64,000 nucleotides of DNA from Pseudarthrobacter sp. NBSH8 (GCF_014217545.1 NZ_CP043178.1:930001-994000); one strand, 5' to 3'; positions 1-8,740 are shown, counted from the stretch's first letter. Translations and numbers: made by a program. Notes: generated from the letters alone by a model not told the origin.

Positions 1-20
1 TCCGAACGGAGGCAGGCCGG

Positions 21-353
21 GTGGCGCTGGCTGTGGCCATCGGAGCAGTGGCGCTGATAGGGATTCTGGGTTTCGGGCCCGAGATCCAGTGGGCGGCTAT
101 AGCCTGCGGCTTTGTCCACGCGACTTTTGGAATCTGGGCGGGTGTTTTGGCCATCCGCGGCGGTGAAGGACGCAGGGTGCCGGGGTGGGTGCTGGTGGTC
201 TCTGCCGGGTCCCTGCCGCTGGCGTGGATCGGATTGGAGGAGTCGGCCGTGATTGGCCTCGGGTTCATGCTGCAGAGCCTGGTGCTCGCGGCATGCGGCG
301 GTGTCCTCCTGGTGGTGGCCCTGCAGATGAGGAAAGGTTCGGTCCGGGCATGA
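21..353 (+). CDS. small four-helix membrane protein
   Basis: A 110-residue protein starting at GTG 21. Four hydrophobic stretches are visible (about residues 2-18, 23-45, 53-70 and 75-100), separated by short charged loops, so it should sit in the cytoplasmic membrane. I do not recognise the family. Its TGA stop overlaps the ATG of the next gene in an ATGA junction, so the two are translationally coupled. The start lies close to the window edge and a longer upstream form cannot be excluded. Confidence 0.6.
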   Translation: MALAVAIGAVALIGILGFGPEIQWAAIACGFVHATFGIWAGVLAIRGGEGRRVPGWVLVVSAGSLPLAWIGLEESAVIGLGFMLQSLVLAACGGVLLVVALQMRKGSVRA

Positions 354-751
354 CACGGCTGGTTGAATTCCCCACCGAGGACGGCGGCAGCGTTCTCCTG
401 GAAGTTGCTGACGCAACGGGCAAGCTGGTGACCCGGGGCGGGGACGGCCATTCGGGTGTTTTTGCGCGGGCCCAGCAAACGTTCGAACGGGCCCTGAGCA
501 ACATCCGGCCTGCCGTCCAGGGGGTCATCGAAGAGCTCATCAACCTGCCGAACAAACCTGATGAGGTGAGCCTTCAGTTCGGCGTGGACCTGCATGCCGA
601 AGCCGGAGCGTTCATCGCGGCCGCCAGCACCACCTCGAATTTCACTGTCACCCTCAGGTGGACCCGCAACGATGGAGCACGTGCCGGTACTGCCGCGGCC
701 GATTCCACAGGCCAGGGGGCGGTAGGAAACTTGTCACACGCCGCGGAGTAG
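350..751 (+). CDS. Trypsin-co-occurring domain (Trypco1, CU044_2847-type) protein
   Basis: A 133-residue protein from ATG 350, coupled to the gene before it by an ATGA overlap. It begins MTRLVEFPTEDGGSVLLEV, has a mid-protein helix (FERALSNIRPAVQGVIEEL) and ends with a beta-rich piece that carries the LQFGVDLHAEAGAFIA motif. This layout matches the Trypco1 domain, which is often found beside trypsin-like proteases in bacterial conflict or signalling loci. No protease is present here; the partner is a small membrane protein. The family call is from memory of the motif; function is unknown. Confidence 0.7.
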   Translation: MTRLVEFPTEDGGSVLLEVADATGKLVTRGGDGHSGVFARAQQTFERALSNIRPAVQGVIEELINLPNKPDEVSLQFGVDLHAEAGAFIAAASTTSNFTVTLRWTRNDGARAGTAAADSTGQGAVGNLSHAAE

Positions 752-790
752 GTCCGTGACCCAAGGCAACCATGCGCCAGACTTAGGGGC

Positions 791-2155
791 GTGACGAACA
801 AACCCCGTCCTGGCCTTGCGATCGCTGCGCTCAGCCTAGGCACCGCCCTGAACCCGCTGAACTCCTCCATGATCGCCGTCGCGCTGGTGGTCCTGCGGGA
901 GGATTTCGCGCTCGACGTCGCCACCGTCACCTGGGTGATCACCTCCTTCTACCTCGCATCCGCGGCCGGTCAGCCGCTGATGGGCCGGCTCGCGGACCGC
1001 TTCGGGCCGCGCCGCCTGTTTACGTTCGGGATGGCCCTGGTGGCCGTGACGTGCGCACTGGCTCCGTTCGCGCCCAACTTCGCGCTGGTCTGCGTGGCGC
1101 GGGCGCTCATGGCGGTGGGGACGGCGACGGCGTACCCGTCCGCCGTCGTGATGGTCACCGAACTGAGCCGGCTGGCGAAGCTGCCGTCCACCCGCCCGCT
1201 GGGCCGGATCCAGATGGCGAACACGTCCGCGGCCGCGGTGGGGCCCGTCGTCGGCGGTTTGTTGGTGAGCCTGCTGGGCTGGCAGGCGCTGTTTGCCGTC
1301 AACGTGCCGCTCGCGCTGCTGGCGCTGGTTGTGGTGCACCGGGTGGCGCCGGCCGATTCCGGACGCGAGACCGGGAAGCTCGCAACCCTGATCCGGGACT
1401 CCGATATCCCCGGCATCCTGGCCTTCGTGGCGTCGCTGATGCTCGCGATGATGGCGTTGCTGAACGTGATGCCGGGATACCGCTGGTGGCTCCTGGGCGC
1501 CGCGACGGTCATTGCCGCTCTGTTCGCGTGGCGGGAGCTGCGCTTCCGCCCGCCGTTCCTGGACTTGCGGCTGCTGGGCCGGAACCGGCCGCTGCTGCTG
1601 GTGTATCTGGTGTTCGTCGTCTTCAGCGGCGTCTACTACTTTGCGTTCTTCGGCCTGCCGCAGCTGCTGCAGGAGGCGGGACATTACGACGCCGGGCTGG
1701 TGGGCCTGCTGATGTTTCCTCTGGCGGCGATGTCCGTGCTGGTCACCCCGGTGACGGTCCGGCTGATCGAGCGGTTCGGTGTGCGTGCGGTGCTGATCGG
1801 CGGTGTGCTGATCCTGCTGGTTGCCTCCGGCGGGCTGGGGGCGTTGACGTTGTCCCTGTGGCCGCCCTTGGTGTTTGGGCTGACCGCGTTGATGGGTGTG
1901 CCGTACGGGGTGGTGAGCACGGCGTCGAACCAGGGCCTGTACGTGTCCGCCCGGCCGGAGGAGAGGGGAGTGGCAGCAGGTATTTTCCAGACCTGCCGCT
2001 ACCTTGGCGCCATCACGGCGACGGTGTTGATCGGTGTGCTGTACGGGCCCGGGGTGAACCAGGCGAACTGGGGGCTGATGGTTATGGTGATGCTGGGGCT
2101 GGGCGCCGTGGTGCTGGCGTTGGCGGCGGCGTGGAAGCGGCGGCCCGGGGTGTAG
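791..2155 (+). CDS. MFS transporter, drug:H+ antiporter type
   Basis: A 454-residue integral membrane protein starting at GTG 791. The N-terminal half has the MFS loop 2-3 signature (GRLADRFGPRRLF at about residues 63-75) and a motif C-like glycine-rich helix (AVGPVVGGLLVSLLGWQALF). The full length predicts 12 or more membrane segments. It probably exports a hydrophobic compound by proton antiport. The next gene has its own ribosome site 50 bases downstream. A diverged copy of the stretch around 1240-1510 reappears at 40277-40552 within a debris cluster. Confidence 0.88.
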   Translation: MTNKPRPGLAIAALSLGTALNPLNSSMIAVALVVLREDFALDVATVTWVITSFYLASAAGQPLMGRLADRFGPRRLFTFGMALVAVTCALAPFAPNFALVCVARALMAVGTATAYPSAVVMVTELSRLAKLPSTRPLGRIQMANTSAAAVGPVVGGLLVSLLGWQALFAVNVPLALLALVVVHRVAPADSGRETGKLATLIRDSDIPGILAFVASLMLAMMALLNVMPGYRWWLLGAATVIAALFAWRELRFRPPFLDLRLLGRNRPLLLVYLVFVVFSGVYYFAFFGLPQLLQEAGHYDAGLVGLLMFPLAAMSVLVTPVTVRLIERFGVRAVLIGGVLILLVASGGLGALTLSLWPPLVFGLTALMGVPYGVVSTASNQGLYVSARPEERGVAAGIFQTCRYLGAITATVLIGVLYGPGVNQANWGLMVMVMLGLGAVVLALAAAWKRRPGV

Positions 2156-2209
2156 GTGTGGCCCGGTGTCTGGCCGCCCGTGCCGGACGGGCGTAGGGTC
2201 TGGAGGACC

Positions 2210-2824
2210 ATGACAGAACAGCAACCCTACGGGCTGGTCAACAGCTACCCGCACTTCGAGTTGCGCCGGTATCCCGCGCACGTTGTCGCCGAGGTGCACG
2301 TCAACACCACCTTTGACCGCGCCGGCAATGCTGCCTTCCGGCACTTGTTCAATTACATCAGCGGCAGCAATACGGCCCAACAGAAGCTGGCAATGACGGC
2401 TCCGGTCATCCAGGAGAGCGGGCCGTCACAGAAACTGGCGATGACAGCACCGGTGCTGCAGACCGGTCCGATGCCCGGCAGTGATGCGCAGGCTGATTTT
2501 GTGATCGCCTTTGTGCTCCGTGCGGGATTGACGGCTGAGACAGCTCCGGTTCCGACGAACCCCGACGTTCGGATCCGCCCCGTTCCGGGTTCACTTGCCG
2601 CAGCTGTCCGCTTCCCGGGCAGCGGCACCGGCGCGGCCTTTGCACGCCGAACCACGGGGCTGCAGGCCGCCCTGACCCTGGCCGGGCTGACGGCTGTGGG
2701 GGCGCCACGGTTTGCGCGCTTTGATCCGCCGTTCAAGCCGTGGTTCCTGAGGCACAACGAGGTTATCCAGGACGTGCACGAGTCCACCAGCGCTCATGAA
2801 ACCACCGGCATCGCCCCCGCCTAG
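2210..2824 (+). CDS. SOUL-family heme-binding protein
   Basis: A 204-residue soluble protein. The ATG at 2210 is chosen because GGAGGA lies at 2202-2207; an upstream in-frame start at 2156 has no such site. SOUL features include the N-terminal Y-x-x-x-x-x-Y-P-x-F-E-L-R-R-Y-P run, two KLAMTAPV repeats (residues about 58-65 and 74-81) and the C-terminal PPFKPWFLRHNEV. SOUL/HBP proteins bind heme or related tetrapyrroles. No heme pathway genes are adjacent, so its physiological ligand is open. Confidence 0.9.
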   Translation: MTEQQPYGLVNSYPHFELRRYPAHVVAEVHVNTTFDRAGNAAFRHLFNYISGSNTAQQKLAMTAPVIQESGPSQKLAMTAPVLQTGPMPGSDAQADFVIAFVLRAGLTAETAPVPTNPDVRIRPVPGSLAAAVRFPGSGTGAAFARRTTGLQAALTLAGLTAVGAPRFARFDPPFKPWFLRHNEVIQDVHESTSAHETTGIAPA

Positions 2825-3028
2825 GTGCGCAGCGAAGTTCAGGCTGGACGCCACGCCGGCATTGTATCCAACGACTTTAGTATTACCTAAGGACCAAGCC
2901 CAGCAGACTGGGCTGCGTGCCTAGGAGGGCGGCCCGGTCCGCACCGAAACTTTCGCCAGCACGGGGCAAACGGCGTTCGCGGGCCATGCCCATGATGCAC
3001 AGTTGCCTGCTGGTGGCATCATGGTCCA

Positions 3029-3481
3029 ATGAGCGAAAACAACGATCCCACGCTGCGTTCCGTCGAGCTGACCCGGGCGGCAACGGCCCGTTACGTTGCG
3101 CGCAATGCCGCGGGCGCGGAACTTGAATTCGGCCACGGCGAAGGCCTGCTGAGCCCGGTGGAGCTGCTGCTGGCGGCGATCGCCGGATGTTCGGCCATCG
3201 ACGTGGACACGGTGACGGCACGGAGCGCCGAGCCCACGTCCTTCCAGGTCTCGGCGACCGGCCACAAGGTGGTTGAGGACGGTGCCAGCCGGGTGGAGGG
3301 CCTGCACCTGTCCTTCAACCTGGGCTTTCCCGATACGGCCGAGGGGCAGAAGGCCGCCGGCATGGTGGAGCGGCTGGTGGGCCTCTCGCATGAGAAGTAC
3401 TGCACGGTGTCACGGACGGTGGAGCACGGAACTGCCGTCACCAACGAGGTCCACGTCGCGGTTGGCGACGCTGAGGGCTGA
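3029..3481 (+). CDS. OsmC/Ohr family peroxide reductase
   Basis: A 150-residue protein with the two conserved redox cysteines of the OsmC fold: Cys54 in AAIAGCSAIDVDTV and Cys125 in HEKYCTVSRTV. OsmC/Ohr proteins reduce organic hydroperoxides with thiols. The start ATG at 3029 has only a weak ribosome site. The gene stands alone; the 200 bases upstream hold no gene I can see. Confidence 0.9.
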   Translation: MSENNDPTLRSVELTRAATARYVARNAAGAELEFGHGEGLLSPVELLLAAIAGCSAIDVDTVTARSAEPTSFQVSATGHKVVEDGASRVEGLHLSFNLGFPDTAEGQKAAGMVERLVGLSHEKYCTVSRTVEHGTAVTNEVHVAVGDAEG

Positions 3482-3605
3482 CGGGGTGCCGGACGAAATC
3501 CGGCACCGATACCTACACCTGTATCCTGAAATGTAGGTTGAATGGCCCCAGCGGCCATCGATCAAGCTCGGTTCGTGGCCGGATGACGGTCCGGAACCTT
3601 GGGCC

Positions 3606-4883
3606 GTGGCTTTGGACGTCGTGGAATCACCGCCGCAATCGTCCGTCTCCGTTCGAGTCGCCGATCGGCCCCCGGACTCTTGGAACGGACCTCTTATCAG
3701 TACCGACACACCAGCTCCCGTGGGAATCCCGACGTCGGCCCTCCAGCCTGCGCGCAGGGCTGCGGCGGATGATCCCGCCGTCGTGACCTGGGCCGAGGCG
3801 GGTGTCAGCATGACCGCGCGATGGCGGTCGGCGAACGGCAGGCCGGCGCCGGCGCGCGTCGAAGTTGTCACCGACTCCCTTACAGCCGATGAGGCGAACC
3901 GGATGGCGTCACAGGGGATCGCGATGCTCTGGCACGGTGACTTCCACAACGCACGTCAGATCCTCAACGCCATGGACCGGCGGGTAGGCGCCGTTAAGAA
4001 GATCGCGGGAACTCCGGCCGAGAAGTTTTATCGGCACCGCCAGTCGCGCTCGCATCGTGCCCGCATTCTCGGCCTGCTGCTGATTCCTCTTGATCCGGGC
4101 CCGGTGGTGCCGCTGCGCCGCGCACCGGATATCCGGGAGGCCGCCGCTGAAGCGTACGGCGATATCGGCGAATCTTCCGTTGTGTCCCTGCATGAGCTTG
4201 TCGGGGCAATTGGCGCCCACGAGTGGCGACGGAACGGCGTCTACGTCGATGCCCTGCAGGGCCGCATCCACCCGCACTACGGCACGTTCTTCCCCACCCG
4301 GAGTGAATATGTGGATCTCGTGGCCGCCGCGCCGCTGCCCTCTGACACGCTGGCGTTCGACGTCGGAACCGGCACCGGGGTGCTCGCTGCCGTCCTCGCC
4401 CGCCGTGGCGTCCACCGGGTGGTGGCGACGGACAATGAACCGCGTGCCATCACCTGCGCCGATGAGAATTTCCGGAACCTCGGTGTCCAGGACCGCGCTG
4501 AGGCCGTCCTGACCGACATGTTCCCGCCCGGACGGGCGCCGCTCGTTGTGTGCAACCCGCCCTGGATTCCGGCCACGCCGCATTCCAGCCTGGACAGTGC
4601 CGTCTACGACCCCGGCAGCAGGATGCTCTTTCGCTTCCTGAACGGACTCCCGGACCATCTGGAGCCGGGCGGTGAGGGCTGGCTCGTCCTCTCCGACCTG
4701 GCCGAGCACCTTGGCCTGCGCTCGCGTGAGGATCTGCTGGCCGCCATCGAGGCGGCTGGGCTGAAGGTGATGGACCGGCTCGACACCCGGCCAACGCACC
4801 CGAAGGCATCGGACCGCGACGATCCTCTGTTCGAGGCGCGCACGGCCGAGGTCACGTCCCTGTGGCGGCTTGTTCCCCGATAG
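3606..4883 (+). CDS. class I SAM-dependent methyltransferase
   Basis: A 425-residue protein from GTG 3606. The C-terminal half is a Rossmann methyltransferase: motif I FDVGTGTGVLAAVLA (about residues 249-263) and the catalytic NPPWIP (about 319-324), the NPP(Y/W) signature of PrmC/RlmF-like and N6-adenine enzymes. The first 90 residues are proline-rich and look unstructured. The target (protein glutamine, rRNA or small molecule) cannot be read from sequence. Partial diverged copies occur at 28252-28503 (3' end) and 40006-40117 (a middle piece), so this gene has been copied or recombined repeatedly. Confidence 0.85.
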   Translation: MALDVVESPPQSSVSVRVADRPPDSWNGPLISTDTPAPVGIPTSALQPARRAAADDPAVVTWAEAGVSMTARWRSANGRPAPARVEVVTDSLTADEANRMASQGIAMLWHGDFHNARQILNAMDRRVGAVKKIAGTPAEKFYRHRQSRSHRARILGLLLIPLDPGPVVPLRRAPDIREAAAEAYGDIGESSVVSLHELVGAIGAHEWRRNGVYVDALQGRIHPHYGTFFPTRSEYVDLVAAAPLPSDTLAFDVGTGTGVLAAVLARRGVHRVVATDNEPRAITCADENFRNLGVQDRAEAVLTDMFPPGRAPLVVCNPPWIPATPHSSLDSAVYDPGSRMLFRFLNGLPDHLEPGGEGWLVLSDLAEHLGLRSREDLLAAIEAAGLKVMDRLDTRPTHPKASDRDDPLFEARTAEVTSLWRLVPR

Positions 4884-4893
4884 TCACAAGCTC
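4636..4893 (+). repeat. direct repeat, left copy (methyltransferase 3' end)
   Basis: This ~255-base segment, the end of the methyltransferase gene plus its stop and the following CACAAGCT, recurs in the same orientation at 28252-28508 with only scattered substitutions by eye. The two copies bracket about 23 kb that includes the whole catabolic island. Confidence 0.85.
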
Positions 4894-5166
4894 CGGACCC
4901 TCAGGAAAGCGCTCGGCGGGACGATCGTTGGCAACACGATGGAATGGTACGACGTCGGTGTGTTCGGTTATCTGATCACCACCATGGGGCCGGTGTTCCT
5001 GCCGGAAGCAGACAAATCCGTGCAGAACCTGTTCTTGCTGGGAACCTTCGGAGCCACGTTTATCGCTGGCGTCTTTTTCGGCTGGCTTGGCGACACGATC
5101 GGCCGCCAGAAGGTCCTTGCGATGACCTTGATGCTCATGGCCGCGGCGACCTTCGTCGTCGGGCTG
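4894..5166 (+). pseudogene. MHS-family MFS transporter, N-terminal fragment
   Basis: The translation carries the MHS (ProP/shikimate-type) N-terminal signature GNTMEWYDVGVFGYL followed by the loop 2-3 motif GWLGDTIGRQKVL, then breaks off after TFVVGL at about 5166. The reading then runs into sequence that codes on the other strand for a histidine kinase. The normal start is missing and roughly three quarters of the transporter is absent. It begins right after the methyltransferase stop. An intact MHS paralogue is at 26357. Confidence 0.8.
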
Positions 5167-6117
5167 CGATCGTCCCGCCATGGTTTTCGATGATGGTTTT
5201 GGTGATCGGCATTCCCAGGCCCGCACCGGGAATGGCCGAGGCGTGTGCGCGTGCGGCGTGGAAAAATCGGGTGAAAGCCTGGGCCTGTTCTTCCTGGGTC
5301 ATCCCGATCCCGGCATCGGCGACCTCGCATCTGACATTGTCCCCGTCCCAGCGGGCCCGGACCGTAAGGACCCCGCCGTCGGGGGTGTATTTGATCGCGT
5401 TGGAGAGCAGGTTATCGATACCCTGGCCGATGCGGGCCGGATCGAACCGGCCGGTCACGGGTCCGGACGGTTCAAGGTGCAGGCTGATGCGCGCGGCACT
5501 GGCACGCGGCGTGGCGGATTCGATGCTGTGGCGGATCACTTTGGTCAGGTCTGCTGGCCGGGGGTTGATAACCAAGGTATCCGAGGCGACTGAGAGCAGG
5601 TCGGTTACCAGATGCAGCAGCCGTTCGGCGTTGCGTTTGGCCACGACCAGGTGCTGTGCCAGGTCGGCGGGAAGGTCGGCGTGTTCGTCCAGGGCCAGGC
5701 CGAGGTAGCCCAGGATAGACGTCAGGGGGGTCCTCAGCTCATGCGAGACACTGGCGACGAACTGGTCCTTGGCTGCAAGGGCTGTGACCAGCTCCGTCAC
5801 GTCGGTAAAAGCCAGCACGGCGCCGGAGCTCCGGCCGGTGCCGTCCTTGATCAGCCGAGACGTTGCGGAGAAAGCGCGTTGACCGGTGCCGGTGCCGATC
5901 CAGTCAATTCGTCGGTGAACGCCTCGCCCCTGGCCGCTCGGCGCAGTGGGTGCCGGGCCGGCGGCAGCGGGCTGCTCCGGTCAACGCCGAACACCGGCAC
6001 TTCCTCACTCCCGGGGGCCCGGGGGTTTTCGCTGAGGGTACCGGTGAGGTGGTGGCTTTGCTGCTTGTTCATGAGAATTTTCCGGCCCGCGTCGAGGACG
6101 GCAAGGTGGCAGAGCAT
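5165..6117 (-). pseudogene. PAS-histidine kinase, truncated and frameshifted
   Basis: Read leftwards from 6117, a PAS-like segment (VLDAGRKILMNKQQ, then VFGVDRSSPLPPARHPLRRA) loses frame near 5903, where one base is missing between GAATTGAC and TGGATC. It resumes as QRAFSATSRL, then LAFTDVTELV, the HisKA H-box SHELRTPL, the N-box NLLSNAIKYTPDGG and the G1/F/G2 boxes up to ENHGGTIA. It stops at about 5166 without its own stop codon, fused to a transporter fragment in opposite orientation. Both ends are missing, so it cannot be functional. Confidence 0.85.
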
Positions 6118-6216
6118 TGGGGAACACGGACAACCTGAGCCTCATGCAGCAGCTCGCTGCCATCCCTGCTTAGGCTCAACTGACGGGCGTCCGCAACCGG
6201 GCCAACACTGGAAGCG

Positions 6217-6249
6217 CCTTCCGCCGTCGTCCTAGCCGACGGCGGGAGG
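6217..6249. terminator. GC-rich hairpin
   Basis: CCGCCGTCG at 6221-6229 pairs with CGACGGCGG at 6237-6245, extended by CCT/AGG. There is no clear T run. It may be a terminator orphaned in the debris. Confidence 0.4.
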
Positions 6250-6352
6250 CCCCTTGTGCGGCAGTGTCCCGTGGCGGTGCCGCACCCCTATGCGCGCGAG
6301 GCCACCCTGCAACCTCTGCAACAGGGGCATCGGCCGTTGGTTAGACGTTGAC

Positions 6353-6554
6353 CTAACCGGACTCTTTCGGCCCAGGCGGATTGGCGTGCTTGCGCCCGGT
6401 CACCAGGATCACGAGTGCGACGACGACAGGCACTGCAGCGGCGGCCGGCAGCATCAGTATGCCTGCCGTGGTGGGCATGAAGCGTTTGCCGTCTTCCCGG
6501 AAGAGCTTGTCGAGAAAGCGTCGGGTCGGCAAGGGCCTTAGATATGGCGTCCAT
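6353..6554 (-). pseudogene. ArsR-type regulator remnant fused to a membrane-protein tail
   Basis: From ATG 6554 the minus strand reads MDAISKALADPT; in the neighbouring frame it continues RRFLDKLFREDGKRF. This is the N-terminal helix pair of ArsR/HxlR-like regulators (family pattern: KALADPTRRxLLDxL), broken by a small indel near 6523. Before the DNA-recognition helix it switches to a hydrophobic stretch (AVPVVVALVILVTGRKH) ending at the stop at 6353, which looks like the end of a membrane protein. The palindrome at 6563-6590 is probably its old operator. Confidence 0.55.
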
Positions 6555-6562
6555 GGCCTCAT

Positions 6563-6590
6563 TGTTAGGTGACCATATGCTCACCTAACA
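6563..6590. promoter_or_regulatory. perfect 10-bp palindrome, probable operator
   Basis: TGTTAGGTGA and TCACCTAACA flank an 8-base centre (CCATATGC). It lies 8 bases upstream of the ArsR-like remnant, the position expected for an autoregulatory operator. The half-site resembles half of a DtxR/IdeR box, but the spacing is too long for that family. Confidence 0.6.
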
Positions 6591-6640
6591 TTGGGCTGGG
6601 CGGGCCGGAGGTTCAGGTCCCCACCCGCCGGCGGCATGGA

Positions 6641-6904
6641 TCAGGCGGTGTCGAGCGAAGCCAGGCCTGCCGGTCCGGCGCTGGCTGCGTAGCTGCGCTG
6701 TGCCGGCCGCACGGTCGGGCTCCATAGGACGGGCGCGCCGTGGACTGCGGGCATGATGCTGCCTTCGGTGATGAAGCATGCCCCATCGTCGGCGTCGAGG
6801 GGCGTCCACCATCCGTTGGCCGGGCAATGCTCGCCGGTGCGGGGGCTGAACGACCGGCTGTTGTCGGAAAGTCGGACGTGGTGTAGTTGGCTGCGGTTTT
6901 TCAT
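6641..6904 (-). CDS. small conserved-type hypothetical protein
   Basis: An 87-residue protein. ATG 6904 is chosen over 6922 because AAGGAA sits 6 bases upstream. It contains RTGEHCPANGWWTP and, further on, an SPTVRPAQRS segment; the pattern C-P-x-x-G-W-W recalls small zinc-ribbon or YjzC-like proteins, but only one cysteine pair partner is visible. No membrane segments. Function unknown. It runs opposite to the importer operon and shares the intergenic region with it. Confidence 0.6.
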   Translation of the reverse strand: MKNRSQLHHVRLSDNSRSFSPRTGEHCPANGWWTPLDADDGACFITEGSIMPAVHGAPVLWSPTVRPAQRSYAASAGPAGLASLDTA

Positions 6905-7019
6905 CGTGGTTCCTTCGGGCACCTTGTGGGGATGGTGATACTCCGGCCGAATCTAGGGGATTCCGGCCTCTTGGGGAAACATCGTTGTCATCTTTAAGAG
7001 GCCCACAATTTACATTCGG

Positions 7020-7052
7020 ATTGTTGACAATCGTACAGGTTGCTCCTAGGTT
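7020..7052 (+). promoter_or_regulatory. promoter with ATTGTTGACAAT operator, importer operon
   Basis: The palindrome ATTGT-TG-ACAAT (7020-7031) contains a consensus -35 box TTGACA (7024-7029). A -10 box TAGGTT lies at 7047-7052 after a 17-base spacer. A regulator bound here would block RNA polymerase. The same palindrome precedes every other transcription unit up to 20.3 kb. Confidence 0.8.
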
Positions 7053-7119
7053 TTATGTAATACACGTCACAGCGTGTTCATTTGCTGACAACCCCGGGTG
7101 ACCGGGCGAAGGAGTAGTT

Positions 7120-8013
7120 ATGACGGGCAACATTTCGAGGCGCAACGTCCTGCGAGGTGCAGGAGTGGCTGTGCTCGGCGCTACGGTGGCGGGTTGGGCC
7201 ACAGGCTGTACGAGTGTGGCCGCAGGCGGTCCTGCGTCCGGAGCTGCCAGCAACCTGCTGGAACAGGCGAAGTCCCAGGGCTTCCTCCGCGTGGGTATCG
7301 CCAACGAACCTCCTTACACGCAGGTTGGTGCGGACGGCACGGTCACCGGCTGCGAGCCGGATGTGCTTCGCGCTGTCTGCAAACGACTGGGCATCGAAGA
7401 AGTCCAGGGCATCATCACGCCTTACGAATCCATGATTCCCGGCCTGAACGCCAACCGCTGGGATGTCATTGCTGCGGGTCTCTTCATGAAGGAATCCCGC
7501 TGCGGGCAGGTCCTCTACTCGGAGCCGGTCATCGTCTCCACGGAGTCCTTCGCCACCCCCAAGGGCAACCCCAAGGGCATCACCTCCGTGGCCGCAATCC
7601 TGTCTAACCCGTCGCTGAGGATCGCCGTGCTTCCGGGCGGCTTCGAGGAAGGCGTGCTCAAAACGGCTAACGTTCCTGCCTCCCAGCAGATCAAGATCAA
7701 CGACGGACGCAGCGGCCTGGAGGCACTCAAGGCCAACCGCGCCGACGCGTTCATGCTGCCCACCCTGTCACTGCAGGCGCTTGCAGCTGATGACTCGAGC
7801 TTCGACATCTCCGCGCCTTTGAACGATGCTCCCCGAACCGGCTCCGGCGCGGCTTTCCGCCAGTCCGACGCCGCCTTCCACAAGGCCTACAACAAGGAAC
7901 TCGAAGCATTCAAGGCCACTCCGGAGTTCGCCGAAATCCTCACCAAGTGGGGATTCGATGCCTCCGTGGTGAAGGGCGTTACCGCTGAGGAGCTATGCAA
8001 GACCGCGGGCTGA
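7120..8013 (+). CDS. ehuB: ABC transporter substrate-binding lipoprotein, EhuB-like
   Basis: A 297-residue family 3 (amino-acid type) solute-binding protein. ATG 7120 has GAAGGAG just upstream. The N-terminus has a twin-arginine motif (SRRNVL) and a lipobox ending at the cysteine of ATGCTS, so it should be exported by Tat and anchored to the outer face of the membrane. The mature part carries SBP_bac_3 hallmarks: LRVGIANEPPYT, GCEPDVLRAVCKRLGI and IPGLNANRWDVIAAGLF. It is followed by two permeases and an ATPase. The EhuB (ectoine) assignment rests on overall type and on the EutD/DoeA-like enzyme in the same regulon; another cationic or cyclic amino acid is possible. Confidence 0.85.
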   Translation: MTGNISRRNVLRGAGVAVLGATVAGWATGCTSVAAGGPASGAASNLLEQAKSQGFLRVGIANEPPYTQVGADGTVTGCEPDVLRAVCKRLGIEEVQGIITPYESMIPGLNANRWDVIAAGLFMKESRCGQVLYSEPVIVSTESFATPKGNPKGITSVAAILSNPSLRIAVLPGGFEEGVLKTANVPASQQIKINDGRSGLEALKANRADAFMLPTLSLQALAADDSSFDISAPLNDAPRTGSGAAFRQSDAAFHKAYNKELEAFKATPEFAEILTKWGFDASVVKGVTAEELCKTAG

Positions 8014-8041
8014 TCCTGTTGCCGGCTGAGGGGAGGTGCGG

Positions 8042-8740
8042 ATGTCGGCAGTAATCGACTTCGCGCCGCTGCTGTGGCAGGGACTGCTGACCACCATCCT
8101 GGTGGCGGTCCTCAGCGGAGCCCTCTGCCTGGTGGTGGCATTCGCCGCAGGGCTGGCCCGGCTGTCCAGCCACCGCTGGATCAGTTGGCCGGCCGGAGTC
8201 TTTATTGAGGTATTCCGCGGGACGTCGCTGCTGGTGCAGATGTTCTGGCTGTTCTTCGCGCTGCCGTTCTTCGGCATCCAGCTCCACCCACTGACAGCGG
8301 CCGTCCTGGCGCTTGGCCTGAACGAAGGCGCCTACGCCGCCGAAGTAGTACGCGGCGCCATCGCCAGCCGGGCGAAGGGGCAGACGGAGGCATGCATCGC
8401 GCTGGGTATGGAACCCGCCCTGCGGCTCCGGCGCATCATCATTCCGCAGTCCATTCCGGCCATGCTTCCGCCGTTCGGGAACGTCATGGTGGACCTGCTG
8501 AAGAACACGTCGCTGGTTTCGCTGGTGACCGTGGCGGACCTGACCTTCCGGGCCCAGATGATCCGCAGCAGCACCGGCCAGACGACGGCCATTTTTCTCA
8601 CCATCCTGGTGCTTTACTTCGTCCTTTCCTACCTGCTGACCCTGCTGACGAGCTGGCTGGAACGGCGCTTCGCGCTTGACCGGAGGGCTCTCGCTGCCCA
8701 GCGCAAGGAAAGCAAAATGATGAAGGTAGGTGCCGCATGA
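8042..8740 (+). CDS. ehuC: ABC transporter permease, EhuC-like
   Basis: A 232-residue HisM-type amino-acid permease with about five membrane segments. ATG 8042 is preferred over GTG 8036 because the GGGGAGG site (8030-8036) would overlap the latter. The EAA loop is visible as RGAIASRAKGQTEACIALGM. The stop overlaps the next start (ATGA at 8737), so it is coupled to the second permease. It should form the transmembrane channel of the importer with the next gene product. Confidence 0.88.
   Translation: MSAVIDFAPLLWQGLLTTILVAVLSGALCLVVAFAAGLARLSSHRWISWPAGVFIEVFRGTSLLVQMFWLFFALPFFGIQLHPLTAAVLALGLNEGAYAAEVVRGAIASRAKGQTEACIALGMEPALRLRRIIIPQSIPAMLPPFGNVMVDLLKNTSLVSLVTVADLTFRAQMIRSSTGQTTAIFLTILVLYFVLSYLLTLLTSWLERRFALDRRALAAQRKESKMMKVGAA

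Noticed and set aside
836..2380. 514-residue open frame on the minus strand
   Set aside because: It is antisense to the MFS and SOUL genes, rich in Gln/Arg/His from GC-skewed third positions, and has no motif.
6563..6590. IdeR/DtxR iron box
   Set aside because: The half-site TTAGGTGA is similar, but the 8-base centre makes the site 24-28 bases instead of 19, so I list it only as an operator of unknown regulator.
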